From assembly GCF_007997215.1 (NCBI RefSeq), contig NZ_VORW01000001.1:248001-312000 (forward strand): a DNA stretch of 64,000 nt, given 5' to 3'. The notes beneath the pieces are model-generated. The model saw only the letters and a program-made list of their open reading frames with translations, made no database searches and had not been told where the DNA came from. The translations under genes and the position numbers were made by a program. This DNA comes from Algoriphagus aquimarinus (lineage in GTDB: Bacteria; Bacteroidota; Bacteroidia; Cytophagales; Cyclobacteriaceae). Each line of letters opens with the position of its first letter. The first letter of the stretch is position 1. Below, one piece after another: positions 1-9,193 of this stretch.

Positions 1-957
1 CGCCTATCCACACCTGGGCATGACCGCTTTATAAACACACAATCTTACGAAGTCAATTATGGCGGTGCAGAGGCAAATGTGGCTGTTTCTCTTGCTTTTT
101 GGGGACTATCAGCGGCGCATGTCACTTCATTTCCAGACCATGAAATTGGAAAAGCAGCTGTAAACACATTGAGATTCTCGGGAGTGGACACTTCTTTTAT
201 TCGATTTAACGAAGGAAGAATGGGTGTTTACTTTGTAGAAAATGGTGCAATGCAACGCTCGTCAAAAATCATATACGACCGCTTTGATTCTGCTTTTGCT
301 CAGGTCAACGTCAAAGATTTTAATTGGGAAAAGATATTCGAAGGAGCAGATTGGTTTCACTGGACAGGAATTACGCCTGCCATTTCCCAATCGGCTGCAG
401 ATCTCTGCAAAGCTGCAGTGCAAGCTGCTTCAAGGCTAGGTGTGAAAATCAGTGCTGACATCAATTATAGAAGAAATCTATGGCAATACGGCAAAGGTCC
501 GATGGACATTATGCCTGAACTGATCAAACCATCTCATCTCATCATAGCTGGGCTTACAGACTTCGAAAACTGTATGGGAATCACAGAAACGGACTATTTG
601 CAAGCTTGTGAAAAGGCAAAATCCATGTGTCCATCTTTAAAATATGTTTCGACCACACATCGTGATTCTATCAGCGCGTCTGAAAATGAGCTAAACGGAG
701 TACTTTGGAATGTAGAATCTCTACTAGAATCCAAAACCTACGAAATGACTCATATCGTAGATAGAATCGGCGGTGGAGATGCTTATATGGCTGGGCTGAT
801 TTATGGCTTACTCCATTTGGATGATCAAAATGCGCTAGACTTTGCCATTGCGGCATCAGTACTGAAGCATTCTATACCAGGAGATGCAAACTTCGTCTCC
901 ATTGACGAAGTAAATCAGCTGGTGGAAGGAAAAAATGTAGGTAAACTTTTACGATAA
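1..957 (+). CDS. kdgK: PfkB-family sugar kinase, probably 2-dehydro-3-deoxygluconate kinase (5' end outside window)
   Basis: Frame 1 is open from the first base, so the N-terminus lies upstream of the window; 318 residues are present. The PfkB N-terminal signature is visible early (NYGGAEANVAVSLAFWG), and the C-terminal ATP-binding/catalytic signature IGGGDAYMAGL carries the presumed catalytic Asp of the GxGD motif. Family members phosphorylate 2-keto-3-deoxygluconate to KDPG with ATP in the cytoplasm. The next gene, 8 bp downstream, encodes KDPG aldolase, which uses that product, so the two probably form an operon for uronate or gluconate breakdown. A GTG at 79 could be mistaken for the start but would cut through the PfkB signature. 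Other PfkB substrates cannot be excluded; the neighbour makes KDG the best guess. Confidence 0.85.
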   Translation, partial: RLSTPGHDRFINTQSYEVNYGGAEANVAVSLAFWGLSAAHVTSFPDHEIGKAAVNTLRFSGVDTSFIRFNEGRMGVYFVENGAMQRSSKIIYDRFDSAFAQVNVKDFNWEKIFEGADWFHWTGITPAISQSAADLCKAAVQAASRLGVKISADINYRRNLWQYGKGPMDIMPELIKPSHLIIAGLTDFENCMGITETDYLQACEKAKSMCPSLKYVSTTHRDSISASENELNGVLWNVESLLESKTYEMTHIVDRIGGGDAYMAGLIYGLLHLDDQNALDFAIAASVLKHSIPGDANFVSIDEVNQLVEGKNVGKLLR

Positions 958-965
958 AAATAAGT

Positions 966-1625
966 ATGCGATTTTCAAACAGTGAAATGCTACAAGCCAT
1001 GAGTGACACGGGGATGATCCCTGTTTTCAACCATGTAGATATAGAAGTGGCAAAAGGCGTACTTGACGCCTCATACAAAGCGGGAATTCGAGTTTTTGAA
1101 TTCACTAATCGAGCGACAAATTCTCTGGAGGTTTTCAAAGAGTTATATGATTATGCTGGCAAATACTCAGATCTAGTGATGGGTATAGGTACTATTTTCA
1201 CCACGGATGTTGCTTCAGACTTCATCGACGCTGGTGCGGATTTTATTGTTTCGCCAGCTTTGATCCCAGAGCTAGCCGTGTTCTGCAATTCAAAAGAAAT
1301 TTTTTACGTTCCAGGTTGCGCTACGATGTCTGAGATATTTCAAGCGAAAAAACTCGGAGCTACACTGGTCAAAGCTTTTCCAGGAAATGTGGTAGGATCA
1401 GCATTTGTAGCTGCTGCTAAGTCTGTATATCCTGAGCTTCACATCATGCCAACAGGAGGTGTAGAACCTACGGTAGAAAACCTGAAAGAATGGTTTGATG
1501 CTGGTGTGTATTGCGTGGGAATGGGCTCTCAGCTATTCAAAAAAGACTGGATCAAGAATCAGCAATACGATCTCTTGCAAAATAAAATCGCAGAAACGCT
1601 GCAAGTGATTAAGAGCATTCGGTAA
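966..1625 (+). CDS. eda: KDPG/KHG aldolase (2-dehydro-3-deoxy-phosphogluconate aldolase)
   Basis: This 219-residue protein has the usual length of class I KDPG aldolases. It cleaves 2-keto-3-deoxy-6-phosphogluconate to pyruvate and glyceraldehyde 3-phosphate, and the family often also cleaves 4-hydroxy-2-oxoglutarate. The Schiff-base lysine is Lys136 in LVKAFPG, and the general acid/base is Glu45 in FEFTNRA; both sit where the family has them. The phosphate-binding glycine loop MPTGGV follows. It starts 8 bp after the KDG kinase and ends before a hairpin shared with a convergent acetyltransferase gene, so it is the last gene of a kinase-aldolase operon. Confidence 0.9.
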   Translation: MRFSNSEMLQAMSDTGMIPVFNHVDIEVAKGVLDASYKAGIRVFEFTNRATNSLEVFKELYDYAGKYSDLVMGIGTIFTTDVASDFIDAGADFIVSPALIPELAVFCNSKEIFYVPGCATMSEIFQAKKLGATLVKAFPGNVVGSAFVAAAKSVYPELHIMPTGGVEPTVENLKEWFDAGVYCVGMGSQLFKKDWIKNQQYDLLQNKIAETLQVIKSIR

Positions 1626-1676
1626 GAATTGTAAGTGGTAAGTAGTCACAGAACACTTCTTACCACTTACAAATTC
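1626..1676. terminator. Long inverted repeat between convergent genes, probable bidirectional terminator
   Basis: A perfect 14-bp stem (1629-1642 with 1659-1672) encloses a 16-base loop, between the aldolase stop and the stop of the convergent acetyltransferase gene. The arms are GTAAGTGGTAAG-like. A related sequence occurs at about 63289-63311, so it could also be a dispersed palindromic repeat. There is no long T-run, so the terminator role is inferred from position and pairing. Confidence 0.5.
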
Positions 1677-2182
1677 TACTTTTTTGGGTGAGTGACTAAC
1701 TCATAATACTGCTCTAGCATGGGCACTCCATAATTTTTTGATTTCATCTCACTGATCTTGCGGAAGCCCATCTTTTCATACAAACTAACGGCAGCTTCTA
1801 ATCCTGAAGTAGTATACAAATAGGCTGCATCATAGTTACGATCATGATAGAAATCCATCCATTCCTTCATCAATCTGCTTCCGATTCCAAATCCACGAAA
1901 TTCTTTCGCCAAGATAAAATACCTCAACTGCGCGCGGTTTGCAGGCCTATGCATGAGTAAAACAAAGCCCACCATTTTCCCTTCGCTCTCTACTACCCAA
2001 ACTTTGTCTTTTTTCAAATTGTAAGCCCGATAGAATTCCAGCAAGCTTTCCATCACATAAGCTTCAAATCCAATCCCAAAATCATGCTCTTCTGAATAGA
2101 CTTTGCCATGCAAAGCCGCCACCTGCCCAAGATCACCTGGCTCAAGTGTATTTCGTATTAAAAAATCAGGAGACTTTTGCAT
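1676..2182 (-). CDS. GNAT-family N-acetyltransferase
   Basis: The 168-residue protein fits a single GNAT domain. The acetyl-CoA pyrophosphate loop is RGFGIGS at residues 96-102 (the RxxGxG motif), preceded by a beta-strand LRYFILAKEF and followed by the helix SRLMKEWMDF; the C-terminal LYEKMGF is typical of the family's motif B. It transfers an acetyl group from acetyl-CoA to an amine of an unknown small molecule or protein. It has no signal peptide. It is convergent with the aldolase gene and 145 bp downstream of the UPF0158-like gene, with a terminator between, so it is probably transcribed alone. Confidence 0.85.
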   Translation of the reverse strand: MQKSPDFLIRNTLEPGDLGQVAALHGKVYSEEHDFGIGFEAYVMESLLEFYRAYNLKKDKVWVVESEGKMVGFVLLMHRPANRAQLRYFILAKEFRGFGIGSRLMKEWMDFYHDRNYDAAYLYTTSGLEAAVSLYEKMGFRKISEMKSKNYGVPMLEQYYELVTHPKK

Positions 2183-2286
2183 CCATTTAAAATAGGAAAT
2201 AATGGTGGAAACTTAATCTTAGGAGCACTAAAAAAACCAAGTCCAGCTTCTGGAGAAGCAGGACAACCGCGAGCTTTGTGGTAAAA

Positions 2287-2320
2287 CAAAAAAAATAGCC
2301 GCCCAAAATTGAACGGCTAT
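2287..2320 (-). terminator. Intrinsic terminator of the UPF0158-like gene
   Basis: Read on the minus strand, the arms ATAGCCG and CGGCTAT (2314-2320 with 2295-2301) form a 7-bp hairpin followed by eight or more T residues. It lies just past the stop codon at 2328. Confidence 0.75.
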
Positions 2321-2327
2321 GAATGTC

Positions 2328-2765
2328 TTAACCTTCGGAATAGTTGAAACTATCAACTTGCTCCTTGATCCAGTCGTAGTATTTTTCCTTGCGGAATTCT
2401 GTCCAATCCTTTTTGTATTTGGAATCTTCGATCAAAAACTTAAAGGCAGTATTTGCTTTTGGCTTGGTCAGCGAACTAACCAAATCATCAGCTAGATTTT
2501 TTTCTTTGACCCTCCGGTCAATAAAATCCTGCATCATCTGATGTTCTTGAGCAGGCTCCATTTGAGTAAACTCGGCATAATTGTCCGGGCTTTCTTCGAT
2601 TTCATCCAAAACATCTTCTTCTGCCTCTGTCAGATCATAATTATAATAATCCTCATCATCCGGCATCTGATGAATTCTTTTCTTGTCGATCTGATAGAAA
2701 CAGATCATTCCTTTGAGTAATTGGGTTGAGATAAGGTCTATCTCCTTTTCAGTAAGCGAAAGCAT
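2328..2765 (-). CDS. Small acidic protein, UPF0158-like
   Basis: The 145-residue cytoplasmic protein has no signal peptide. An acidic middle section (MPDDEDYYNYDLTEAEEDVL) is followed by a segment in which MMQDFI, a short helix, AFKFLIED and KKDWTEFRKEKYYDWI appear in the order and spacing I remember for UPF0158 proteins. That family has no assigned function. The assignment rests on pattern memory. The gene stands alone, with its own terminator downstream, and the ATG at 2765 is the natural start. Confidence 0.6.
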   Translation of the reverse strand: MLSLTEKEIDLISTQLLKGMICFYQIDKKRIHQMPDDEDYYNYDLTEAEEDVLDEIEESPDNYAEFTQMEPAQEHQMMQDFIDRRVKEKNLADDLVSSLTKPKANTAFKFLIEDSKYKKDWTEFRKEKYYDWIKEQVDSFNYSEG

Positions 2766-2858
2766 TGATGGTTTACAAAATTTTCAGAAAATAGTGAAAG
2801 TCGAATTCTGATCAAATTCTAGTTTAATAAAGCAATTGAAGCGCCAATATAGTTGGAT

Positions 2859-3506
2859 TTAATCACTTGAATCAAGAATTATTGAAAGCATTTCACTATC
2901 AATTTCATGTCTACCCCGAAAAGTCAGCTTTTTCACTTCTTTCCCAAGGTTTTTGATCAAATCCTGCTGTATTTCAATACTTTCCGGAGTTACAAATTCA
3001 TCCTGATCCCCCAAAACCAAGGAAAGTTTTGTTTGCGAAAATTTCTCCCGAGCATCTTCTAAAGCCATGTCCTGCGCAAATCCTCCTGCCCACAGGATCA
3101 ATTGATCCACTTCTCCCGTCCATCTACTTGCCCAACGTGTGGCAGTAGCCGCTCCCTGAGAGAATCCCAGCAGATTGATTTTTGGCATATCCTGATACTG
3201 TGAAAGTAAATTCTCCATCAACAGATCTAGGTAATTATGGTTGTTTTGTATGGCTGTTTCCCGCTCATGCTTGGTCATCCAATTCGATCCTACTCTTCCC
3301 GAAAACCCAGTAAGATAGCCGTAATTCGTTGCTTCTGGAGCTATAAAAAGCCGATCGGAAGAATCGAAACCTTGAAACTTACGGATAAAAAACTCCGCTA
3401 ACTGACCATATCCATGCAGCACCAGCCAGATTTCTTTCTCTTGAAAAGTAGGCTCATGTGAGACGGAATACTGCGCTTGATACTGAAAATTGATACTTTT
3501 CTTCAA
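2859..3506 (-). CDS. Alpha/beta hydrolase, carboxylesterase/phospholipase family
   Basis: A single-domain serine esterase. The frame is open to a GTG at 3617, and residues below are counted from that codon. The nucleophile motif GFSQG places Ser153; the acid is probably Asp206 in LGDQDEF; the base is His237 in GRHE. LHGYGQ at 68-73 supplies the oxyanion hole. This matches the small dimeric carboxylesterase type that hydrolyses short acyl esters. The first 37 residues of the open frame look unrelated to the family, and neither candidate start is ATG. I prefer the TTG at 3506 (LKKSINFQYQ), where the family's N-terminal strand begins. No signal peptide is seen. Confidence 0.7.
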   Translation of the reverse strand: MKKSINFQYQAQYSVSHEPTFQEKEIWLVLHGYGQLAEFFIRKFQGFDSSDRLFIAPEATNYGYLTGFSGRVGSNWMTKHERETAIQNNHNYLDLLMENLLSQYQDMPKINLLGFSQGAATATRWASRWTGEVDQLILWAGGFAQDMALEDAREKFSQTKLSLVLGDQDEFVTPESIEIQQDLIKNLGKEVKKLTFRGRHEIDSEMLSIILDSSD

Positions 3507-3744
3507 AACTCTATATTTTGTCAGGTAGGTTATACTTAAATTCTTGGTATCAATAAATGAAATTAGATTTCGGCTTTTAACCTTTCTAAAAAGACTTTCC
3601 GATGTCAGCCTGAGCACTTGAGAGACGAGAGTCTCGAAATCGAAGGCCAGTTAAATAGAATAAAACAACATTTCGACTTCGCTCAATGTGACAAACGTCA
3701 ATTATAAAAAAGCCTAGATACTCCATCAAGAAACTAACAGAATA

Positions 3745-4227
3745 TTAAGCGTTCAGATCGTCAAATTTAAAAGGCAAAAGTGTCTGAATTCCTTGGAATC
3801 GGAATACGCTTCCATCAGGATTTTGAATCAGAATAGAAATTGGTCGATTAAATCGCATTTCCATTTCGTTGATCGTCTGTCGACAAAGCCCACAAGGCGA
3901 AACTCCAGCCCAAATTTCCTCGCCTTTTCTTCTCGCTACAATTGCGATTTCCTTCACTGCGAGATCTGGGAAATTGGCTCCGGCATAGCCAAGAACCAAC
4001 CGTTCTGCACAAACTCCTACTGGAAAACTCACATTTTCCTGATTGCTGGACTGCAGGATTTCTCCTGACTCAAGTCGCACAGCAGCACCCACATGAAAGT
4101 CAGAATAGGGCGCATAGGCGCTTTCAGACACTTTTCTCGCCCGCATCATCAGCTGCTGCTCTTCTATTGTCAGTTCCTCCCAAGCCAGTTCTTCAAACTC
4201 AGCTTCAATTTTTATTTTCTTGCTCAT
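3745..4227 (-). CDS. cdd: Cytidine deaminase
   Basis: The 160-residue protein deaminates cytidine and deoxycytidine to uridine and deoxyuridine in pyrimidine salvage. The zinc site is complete: Cys73-Ala-Glu75 (CAE, with the proton-shuttling Glu) and Pro111-Cys112-Gly-Leu-Cys115. The FHVGAAV strand and the substrate-binding NQEN segment are in their usual places. An extra acidic N-terminal stretch of about 25 residues makes it longer than the roughly 130-residue tetrameric enzymes. It is divergent from the saccharopine dehydrogenase gene. Uridine kinase (udk) elsewhere in the window belongs to the same salvage pathway. Confidence 0.92.
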   Translation of the reverse strand: MSKKIKIEAEFEELAWEELTIEEQQLMMRARKVSESAYAPYSDFHVGAAVRLESGEILQSSNQENVSFPVGVCAERLVLGYAGANFPDLAVKEIAIVARRKGEEIWAGVSPCGLCRQTINEMEMRFNRPISILIQNPDGSVFRFQGIQTLLPFKFDDLNA

Positions 4228-4348
4228 CGTTGGTTAAATTGGAGTTTTCCTAACGATTAAGGTAGGGAATTGTTCCTTTTAATATTCTCACCATAATTTT
4301 TTACCCTAAAATATAATCTCCATTTTAGTCCGAGTAACTCCACATAAC

Positions 4349-5689
4349 ATGCATACAATTCTGATTTTAGGCGGCGGAAAATCGGCCATATTTCTACTAG
4401 ATTTCCTGGCAAAAAGCTGTCAAACCAAATCCCGCAAATTGATTTTGGCGGACATCAATCTGGCTTCCGCTCAAGAAAAGCTTAAAAATCAACCAAATAC
4501 CGAAGCTCGTCAGCTAGACATTGAAGATGTAGCTGCCCGGCAGGCGCTTATTAAAGAAACCGATCTGGTGATTTCCATGCTTCCTGCTTTTATGCATCCG
4601 CTGGTGGCTAAAGATTGCCTGGAATTCGGAAAGCACTTTTTCTCTGCTTCCTACGAGTCGGAGGAAATGCGTGAAATGAGATCAGGAATCGAAGCAAAGG
4701 GATTATTTTTTCTCAACGAATGTGGCTTAGATCCTGGAATCGATCACATGTCTGCCATGCAAATCATCAATCGGGCGAAGTCAAACGGTGAAGAAATCAT
4801 CTCTTTCAAATCCTATTGTGGGGGCCTTCTCGCACCTGAATCAGAGGACAATCCCTGGAAATACAAGTTCACCTGGAATCCCCGAAATGTGGTGCTTGCA
4901 GGTCAGGGCACTTCACGCTACATAGAAAATGGCGATTTTAAGTTTGTCCCTTACCATCAGCTTTTCAACCGACTCGAGACAATCCAATTCCCGGGATTGG
5001 GAGATTTTGATGGCTATCCCAATCGGGATTCGCTCAGCTATAGAAAAGTGTATGGATTGGAAAATATCAGCACCATGCTACGCGGAACCCTAAGAAGAGA
5101 TGGATACTGCAAAGCCTGGAATGTATTCGTCCAGCTGGGAATGTGTGATGATTCTTTCCAGATGAATCTGCCTAAAAGCACGACGCTGAGACAGTTTCTC
5201 AATTCATTTTTGCCTTACGACCCAGCCCTTTCTGTAGAAGAAAAACTGGGTAACTTGATCGCTGATTTTGATTTCCCTACTTGGGAGAAAATCCAGTGGC
5301 TGGGCTTTTTCGGGAATGATTTATTACCAAAAACAAGCGGCTCTCCGGCATCTATTCTTCAAGCTATTCTAGAGAAAAACTGGAAGCTTTACCCAGAAGA
5401 CAAGGACATGATCGTGATGCAGCATCTTTTTGAAATCAAAACTCCAGAAGGCATCAAAGAAGTCCGATCAAGCTTAGTTTGCTTTGGGGAAGACGCTACC
5501 TATACAGCGATGGCGAAGACGGTGGGACTTCCGATGGCAATTGCTGTTGATCTATTTCTAGATGGAAAAATCAATTTAAAGGGCCTCCACGTTCCGGTAA
5601 TCCCAGAAATTTACAATCCAGTTTTAGATGCGCTGAAAAGTCATGGAATTCGCTTCCGGGAAGAGGGGGAGCTATATAGCCCAACCTGA
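4349..5689 (+). CDS. Saccharopine dehydrogenase family protein (saccharopine reductase type)
   Basis: The 446-residue protein begins with a Rossmann nucleotide-binding loop (LILGGGKSAIFLLDFL, residues 5-20) and has the family signature NECGLDPGIDHMSAM in the middle, as in fungal Lys9 and the dehydrogenase half of plant LKR/SDH. Family members interconvert saccharopine with glutamate and aminoadipate semialdehyde using NAD(P). In Bacteroidota, which make lysine through diaminopimelate, the likely role is lysine breakdown, but no lysine-ketoglutarate reductase is seen beside it. It stands alone, divergent from cdd and convergent with the DUF4249 gene 45 bp away, with no obvious terminator. Confidence 0.85.
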   Translation: MHTILILGGGKSAIFLLDFLAKSCQTKSRKLILADINLASAQEKLKNQPNTEARQLDIEDVAARQALIKETDLVISMLPAFMHPLVAKDCLEFGKHFFSASYESEEMREMRSGIEAKGLFFLNECGLDPGIDHMSAMQIINRAKSNGEEIISFKSYCGGLLAPESEDNPWKYKFTWNPRNVVLAGQGTSRYIENGDFKFVPYHQLFNRLETIQFPGLGDFDGYPNRDSLSYRKVYGLENISTMLRGTLRRDGYCKAWNVFVQLGMCDDSFQMNLPKSTTLRQFLNSFLPYDPALSVEEKLGNLIADFDFPTWEKIQWLGFFGNDLLPKTSGSPASILQAILEKNWKLYPEDKDMIVMQHLFEIKTPEGIKEVRSSLVCFGEDATYTAMAKTVGLPMAIAVDLFLDGKINLKGLHVPVIPEIYNPVLDALKSHGIRFREEGELYSPT

Positions 5690-5734
5690 GTTTTTCAAAC
5701 AACCCTATCCAAGCTGACTTATTTCACCCTTCCA

Positions 5735-6790
5735 CTACTCTTCTGGGTTCCAATCTGCAGGAGGATTAACTACTGAATCATAGACTTCTCTGCAATCATC
5801 CGGAATAATCCCACGATTTTGTCTAAAATCCAGTTCTGCGCCCTTGATATACACACGACGGGAAGTCTCCCCTGCAGCAATAAAATAACCTAAGACCACC
5901 TCATTAGGATCATCCAAACTAATCATATTTCCCCGGATACTGGCCGGGGGCGGATCAAAGATAGAACCACTTGTCTCAGATTGCTGCTTTACCAGACGGA
6001 GAAATCGGTATGCCTCTGAGCTGATGCTTAATTGGCGCAAGTCAATCCGATACGTTTGTATGAATCTGACTCCATCGTCAGGAATATAAGCTACAGGAAT
6101 TTTCGTGCTCAAGCCATTGAAATTATCATCCGTAGCAATGAAAATCGACTGATTTCCTACAAGCTCAGAGGTATAACAAATTGAGCAACAATCCTTAGGT
6201 GCTGGATCTCTGGTCTCTTTATTTACAAAGAGATCCGGCCTGGTCTCCAATACATAAGTAGCCTGTGCGTTTCTCCAGTAATAGAAATTATTCTCCTCGC
6301 CTGGATCATCTATATCTACAATCAATTGCACACCAGAGGCATTATTGATTTCTCCCTCCACCGGAGTAGTTACGGATTTATAGCTCAGTTTTTTGATCGC
6401 GGGTGGCTGTGTTACTTTTTCTGGAAAAGAAGTATACACCTTGCCATCGGAAAGCTGGATTTGCAAAGTATAAGAGCGACCAATAACTGCGAAAAAACTA
6501 TCCGGTGCTTGATATTCCCCCCTGTTTTCGCTTTTTTCAGAAAAGAAGACCATATTGCCCAACTCATCCCTAGCAATCACCGTGGCGCCTGATACAGGCC
6601 TCACCAAGCCTTCAAAAATGCTTCCATAAGTGGCAGATTTGGAAAGGAAAATTCGATGTGGACCGGCTCCACTCGTGATCGTCCCATCCACAGTCAGAAT
6701 CTGTGGACCTTCCTCCAGCTCAACCTCATAAGGTTGCACACAGCCAAAGCTGATCAGTAGTAATAGATAGAGTAATCTTTTCTGCATCAT
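5735..6790 (-). CDS. DUF4249 domain-containing lipoprotein
   Basis: The 351-residue protein starts with a short lipoprotein signal, LLLISFGC, giving a mature Cys near residue 16, so it should be lipid-anchored in the envelope, probably at the outer membrane. The sequence after the Cys (QILTVDGTITSGAGPHRIFL) is typical of DUF4249. This family is habitually encoded right after a TonB-dependent receptor, as here: the receptor stop is at 6791 and this ATG at 6790, so the two genes abut. By analogy with other receptor-lipoprotein pairs it may cap the receptor or capture its ligand. The ligand is unknown. Confidence 0.85.
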   Translation of the reverse strand: MMQKRLLYLLLLISFGCVQPYEVELEEGPQILTVDGTITSGAGPHRIFLSKSATYGSIFEGLVRPVSGATVIARDELGNMVFFSEKSENRGEYQAPDSFFAVIGRSYTLQIQLSDGKVYTSFPEKVTQPPAIKKLSYKSVTTPVEGEINNASGVQLIVDIDDPGEENNFYYWRNAQATYVLETRPDLFVNKETRDPAPKDCCSICYTSELVGNQSIFIATDDNFNGLSTKIPVAYIPDDGVRFIQTYRIDLRQLSISSEAYRFLRLVKQQSETSGSIFDPPPASIRGNMISLDDPNEVVLGYFIAAGETSRRVYIKGAELDFRQNRGIIPDDCREVYDSVVNPPADWNPEE

Positions 6791-9184
6791 CTAGAATTTA
6801 ATAGCGTAACTCAAACTAGGTAGCGGAACACCCAAAATTGATAATTGATTGGCTTGTGGAGGCGATCCTTGCTCATCCACGAAGAATAAAGAAAAGGCAT
6901 TCTTTCTTCCATATACATTGAGCACAGAGAAGGTCCAATCCCCTTCAAAAAACCTCCCTGTACCATTTAGCTTGAAATTAAGAGCCAAATCTAACCGATG
7001 AAAATTCGGTAACCGCAGCTCATTTCTCCGATCAAAATAGGCAAGCGAAATTCCTGAATAATCAAATTTGGCTACTGGATAGGTCACCGGCCTTCCTGTG
7101 CTAAATCCAAAAGTAGCGGAAAGAGAAATATTGTTTCTAATCTTATAATTTCCGATGACAGTCACTTCATGCGGTTTATCGTAGTTGGAAGAATACCATT
7201 CGCCATCATTGATTGTATTTTCCTCAAAAGGAGTGATCACCCGACGCAAACTCCTCGAATAAGTATAGGCAACCCAGCCGGTCATTCTACCTAGATTTTT
7301 CTTGACATATACCTCCACACCGTAAGTTCTACCCTCAGCAGGCACCAGCTCAGTTTCCAAATGATCCTGCAAAATCAGGTTCACTCCGTCTTTATATTCC
7401 ACCACATTCTGAATACCTTTGTAATAAACCTCCAGGGAAGTTTCGAAGATGTTCCCTTTCAGATTTTTATATAATCCCAGGGAATATTGATCCACTATCT
7501 GCGGCTCAATGAAATTATCACTCAGTTTCCACACATCGGTAGGTGCTATAGTTGCAGTATTTGAAATCAGATGGATAAACTGATACATACGATTATATCC
7601 AGCCTTGATAGAACTGCTTTTAGAAAGAGAATATCGCATGGAAACCCGTGGTCCCAAGCCATTATAATTGGTGATCTTTTCACCGTCAGTATAGGCTACT
7701 TCCCCTGTAGCTGTTCCTTCAGAAAGAGGTTTGTTCTCGTCGTATTGCTGCACTATCCTTGGCCCCAAATATTGAAACATGTCGTAGCGCAGTCCATAGG
7801 TAATCCCGAAACTTTCCCCAAGCTCAAATTCATGTTGAAAGAAAAGTCCTGATTCAATCCCTTGTTCATTCTGGACTTTTTTCGGTAAAATATCCTGCTC
7901 ATCACCTGAAGGAGTAAGTTCACCTGGTTGAATTTCCAGACGCTTAAAATCCCCTCCGACATTTACTCTGTTCTTAGGAGAAAAGTCATAACTGAAGTTA
8001 AGCTTTGCGCCCAGATCTCTAATGTTAGATTTCAATTCAAAATCATTAAAGCCAGACTGGTTAAAAATTTCATAATCATACTGAGTAAAATATCCCAGCA
8101 CATTCATAGCCAGTTTTTCAGTAAACTGACTCTTCCACTGTAAGGATTGGCTGGTGTTGGTCCAAGAAACTGTGGTATCTGAGGCAAATGCAAAATCATC
8201 GTAGCTACGGTAGAAGCTGTAAGTAAGCTCATTCTCATCTGAGATAGGGGCGCTTATGATCAGATTGGCATCGTTGAAGTTCGCTCGTGAATTCTTCAGA
8301 TCTGGGTTTTTTAACGCCTTCAAAAACCAGTTAATATAAGAGCCTCGAATCCCACCTAAAACTGAAATCTTATCTTTTAGAATTGGACCGTTGATTGAAA
8401 GTTTGCCAGAAGTAGTCCCAACCATCAGATCTCCACCCCAGTTAGAAATACTTCCTGCTTTGGGTAAAATGTCTAAAATGGAAGATCCACGACCGCCATA
8501 TTTGGACGGGATAAAGGATTTGTAAAGCGTGACATCATTCACAATATCAGCATTGAATGCTGTGAAAAGTCCAAAAAGGTGCGTAGGATTATAAATCGGA
8601 GCTCCGGCGAATTGCACCAAATTTTGATCTGGAGTACCACCTCGTACGTTCAATCCAGCAGCAGCTTCACCGACTTGACTTACACCAGGAAGTGTAGCCA
8701 AGGATCGGATGATATCCACTTCACCTAGAAAAGGAGGCAATTCCTTAATCGTATTCATACTTAGAGTGACCACTCCCATATCTGTAGAGCGAATGTTTTT
8801 CTCCGGATCTCTACCGAAAATCACCACATCATCCAGCTGGAAATCCTCCTGAATCATTCTGATTGCAATCCTGCCGTCTCCGACCGCAGTGATAGGAAAA
8901 TCTATCGTCTGGTAGCCCACATAGCGGAATTGCAGATTGTACTCTGCCCTATCCAAAATCAGTTCGATGGTTCCGTTCGTATCTGTCACCTTGTTGATAG
9001 CCAATTCTGGGACAGTAGCTGTAGCTCCAATCAAAGGATCTCCAGTGATTTCATCTGTAATTCTCACCAAGATCTTCAGCCCTTTGATCTGTCCGATATC
9101 CCTCCCGATCACTTCTCTCTGAGTGGTCTGACCAAATGAAGCCTGAGTAGAAAGCAGAAATAAAATAAGTAAAAGTTTTTTCAT
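6791..9184 (-). CDS. TonB-dependent receptor with carboxypeptidase-regulatory-like N-terminal domain
   Basis: The 797-residue outer-membrane transporter has a signal peptide (residues 1-18, ending ASFGQ), a CarboxypepD_reg-like beta-sandwich (about 35-110, DPLIGATATVPE), a plug (about 130-240, with LPPFLGEVDIIRSLATLPGV and NVRGGTPDQNLV) and a beta-barrel ending in SYAIKF, with the expected terminal aromatic. It would take up a ligand with energy from TonB-ExbBD. It starts 9 bp after the Kelch gene and abuts the DUF4249 gene, so the three form one operon. The plug type (PPFLGEVDIIR) is the one usually paired with DUF4249, not a SusC-type receptor. Confidence 0.9.
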   Translation of the reverse strand: MKKLLLILFLLSTQASFGQTTQREVIGRDIGQIKGLKILVRITDEITGDPLIGATATVPELAINKVTDTNGTIELILDRAEYNLQFRYVGYQTIDFPITAVGDGRIAIRMIQEDFQLDDVVIFGRDPEKNIRSTDMGVVTLSMNTIKELPPFLGEVDIIRSLATLPGVSQVGEAAAGLNVRGGTPDQNLVQFAGAPIYNPTHLFGLFTAFNADIVNDVTLYKSFIPSKYGGRGSSILDILPKAGSISNWGGDLMVGTTSGKLSINGPILKDKISVLGGIRGSYINWFLKALKNPDLKNSRANFNDANLIISAPISDENELTYSFYRSYDDFAFASDTTVSWTNTSQSLQWKSQFTEKLAMNVLGYFTQYDYEIFNQSGFNDFELKSNIRDLGAKLNFSYDFSPKNRVNVGGDFKRLEIQPGELTPSGDEQDILPKKVQNEQGIESGLFFQHEFELGESFGITYGLRYDMFQYLGPRIVQQYDENKPLSEGTATGEVAYTDGEKITNYNGLGPRVSMRYSLSKSSSIKAGYNRMYQFIHLISNTATIAPTDVWKLSDNFIEPQIVDQYSLGLYKNLKGNIFETSLEVYYKGIQNVVEYKDGVNLILQDHLETELVPAEGRTYGVEVYVKKNLGRMTGWVAYTYSRSLRRVITPFEENTINDGEWYSSNYDKPHEVTVIGNYKIRNNISLSATFGFSTGRPVTYPVAKFDYSGISLAYFDRRNELRLPNFHRLDLALNFKLNGTGRFFEGDWTFSVLNVYGRKNAFSLFFVDEQGSPPQANQLSILGVPLPSLSYAIKF

Positions 9185-9193
9185 AGATCCTGA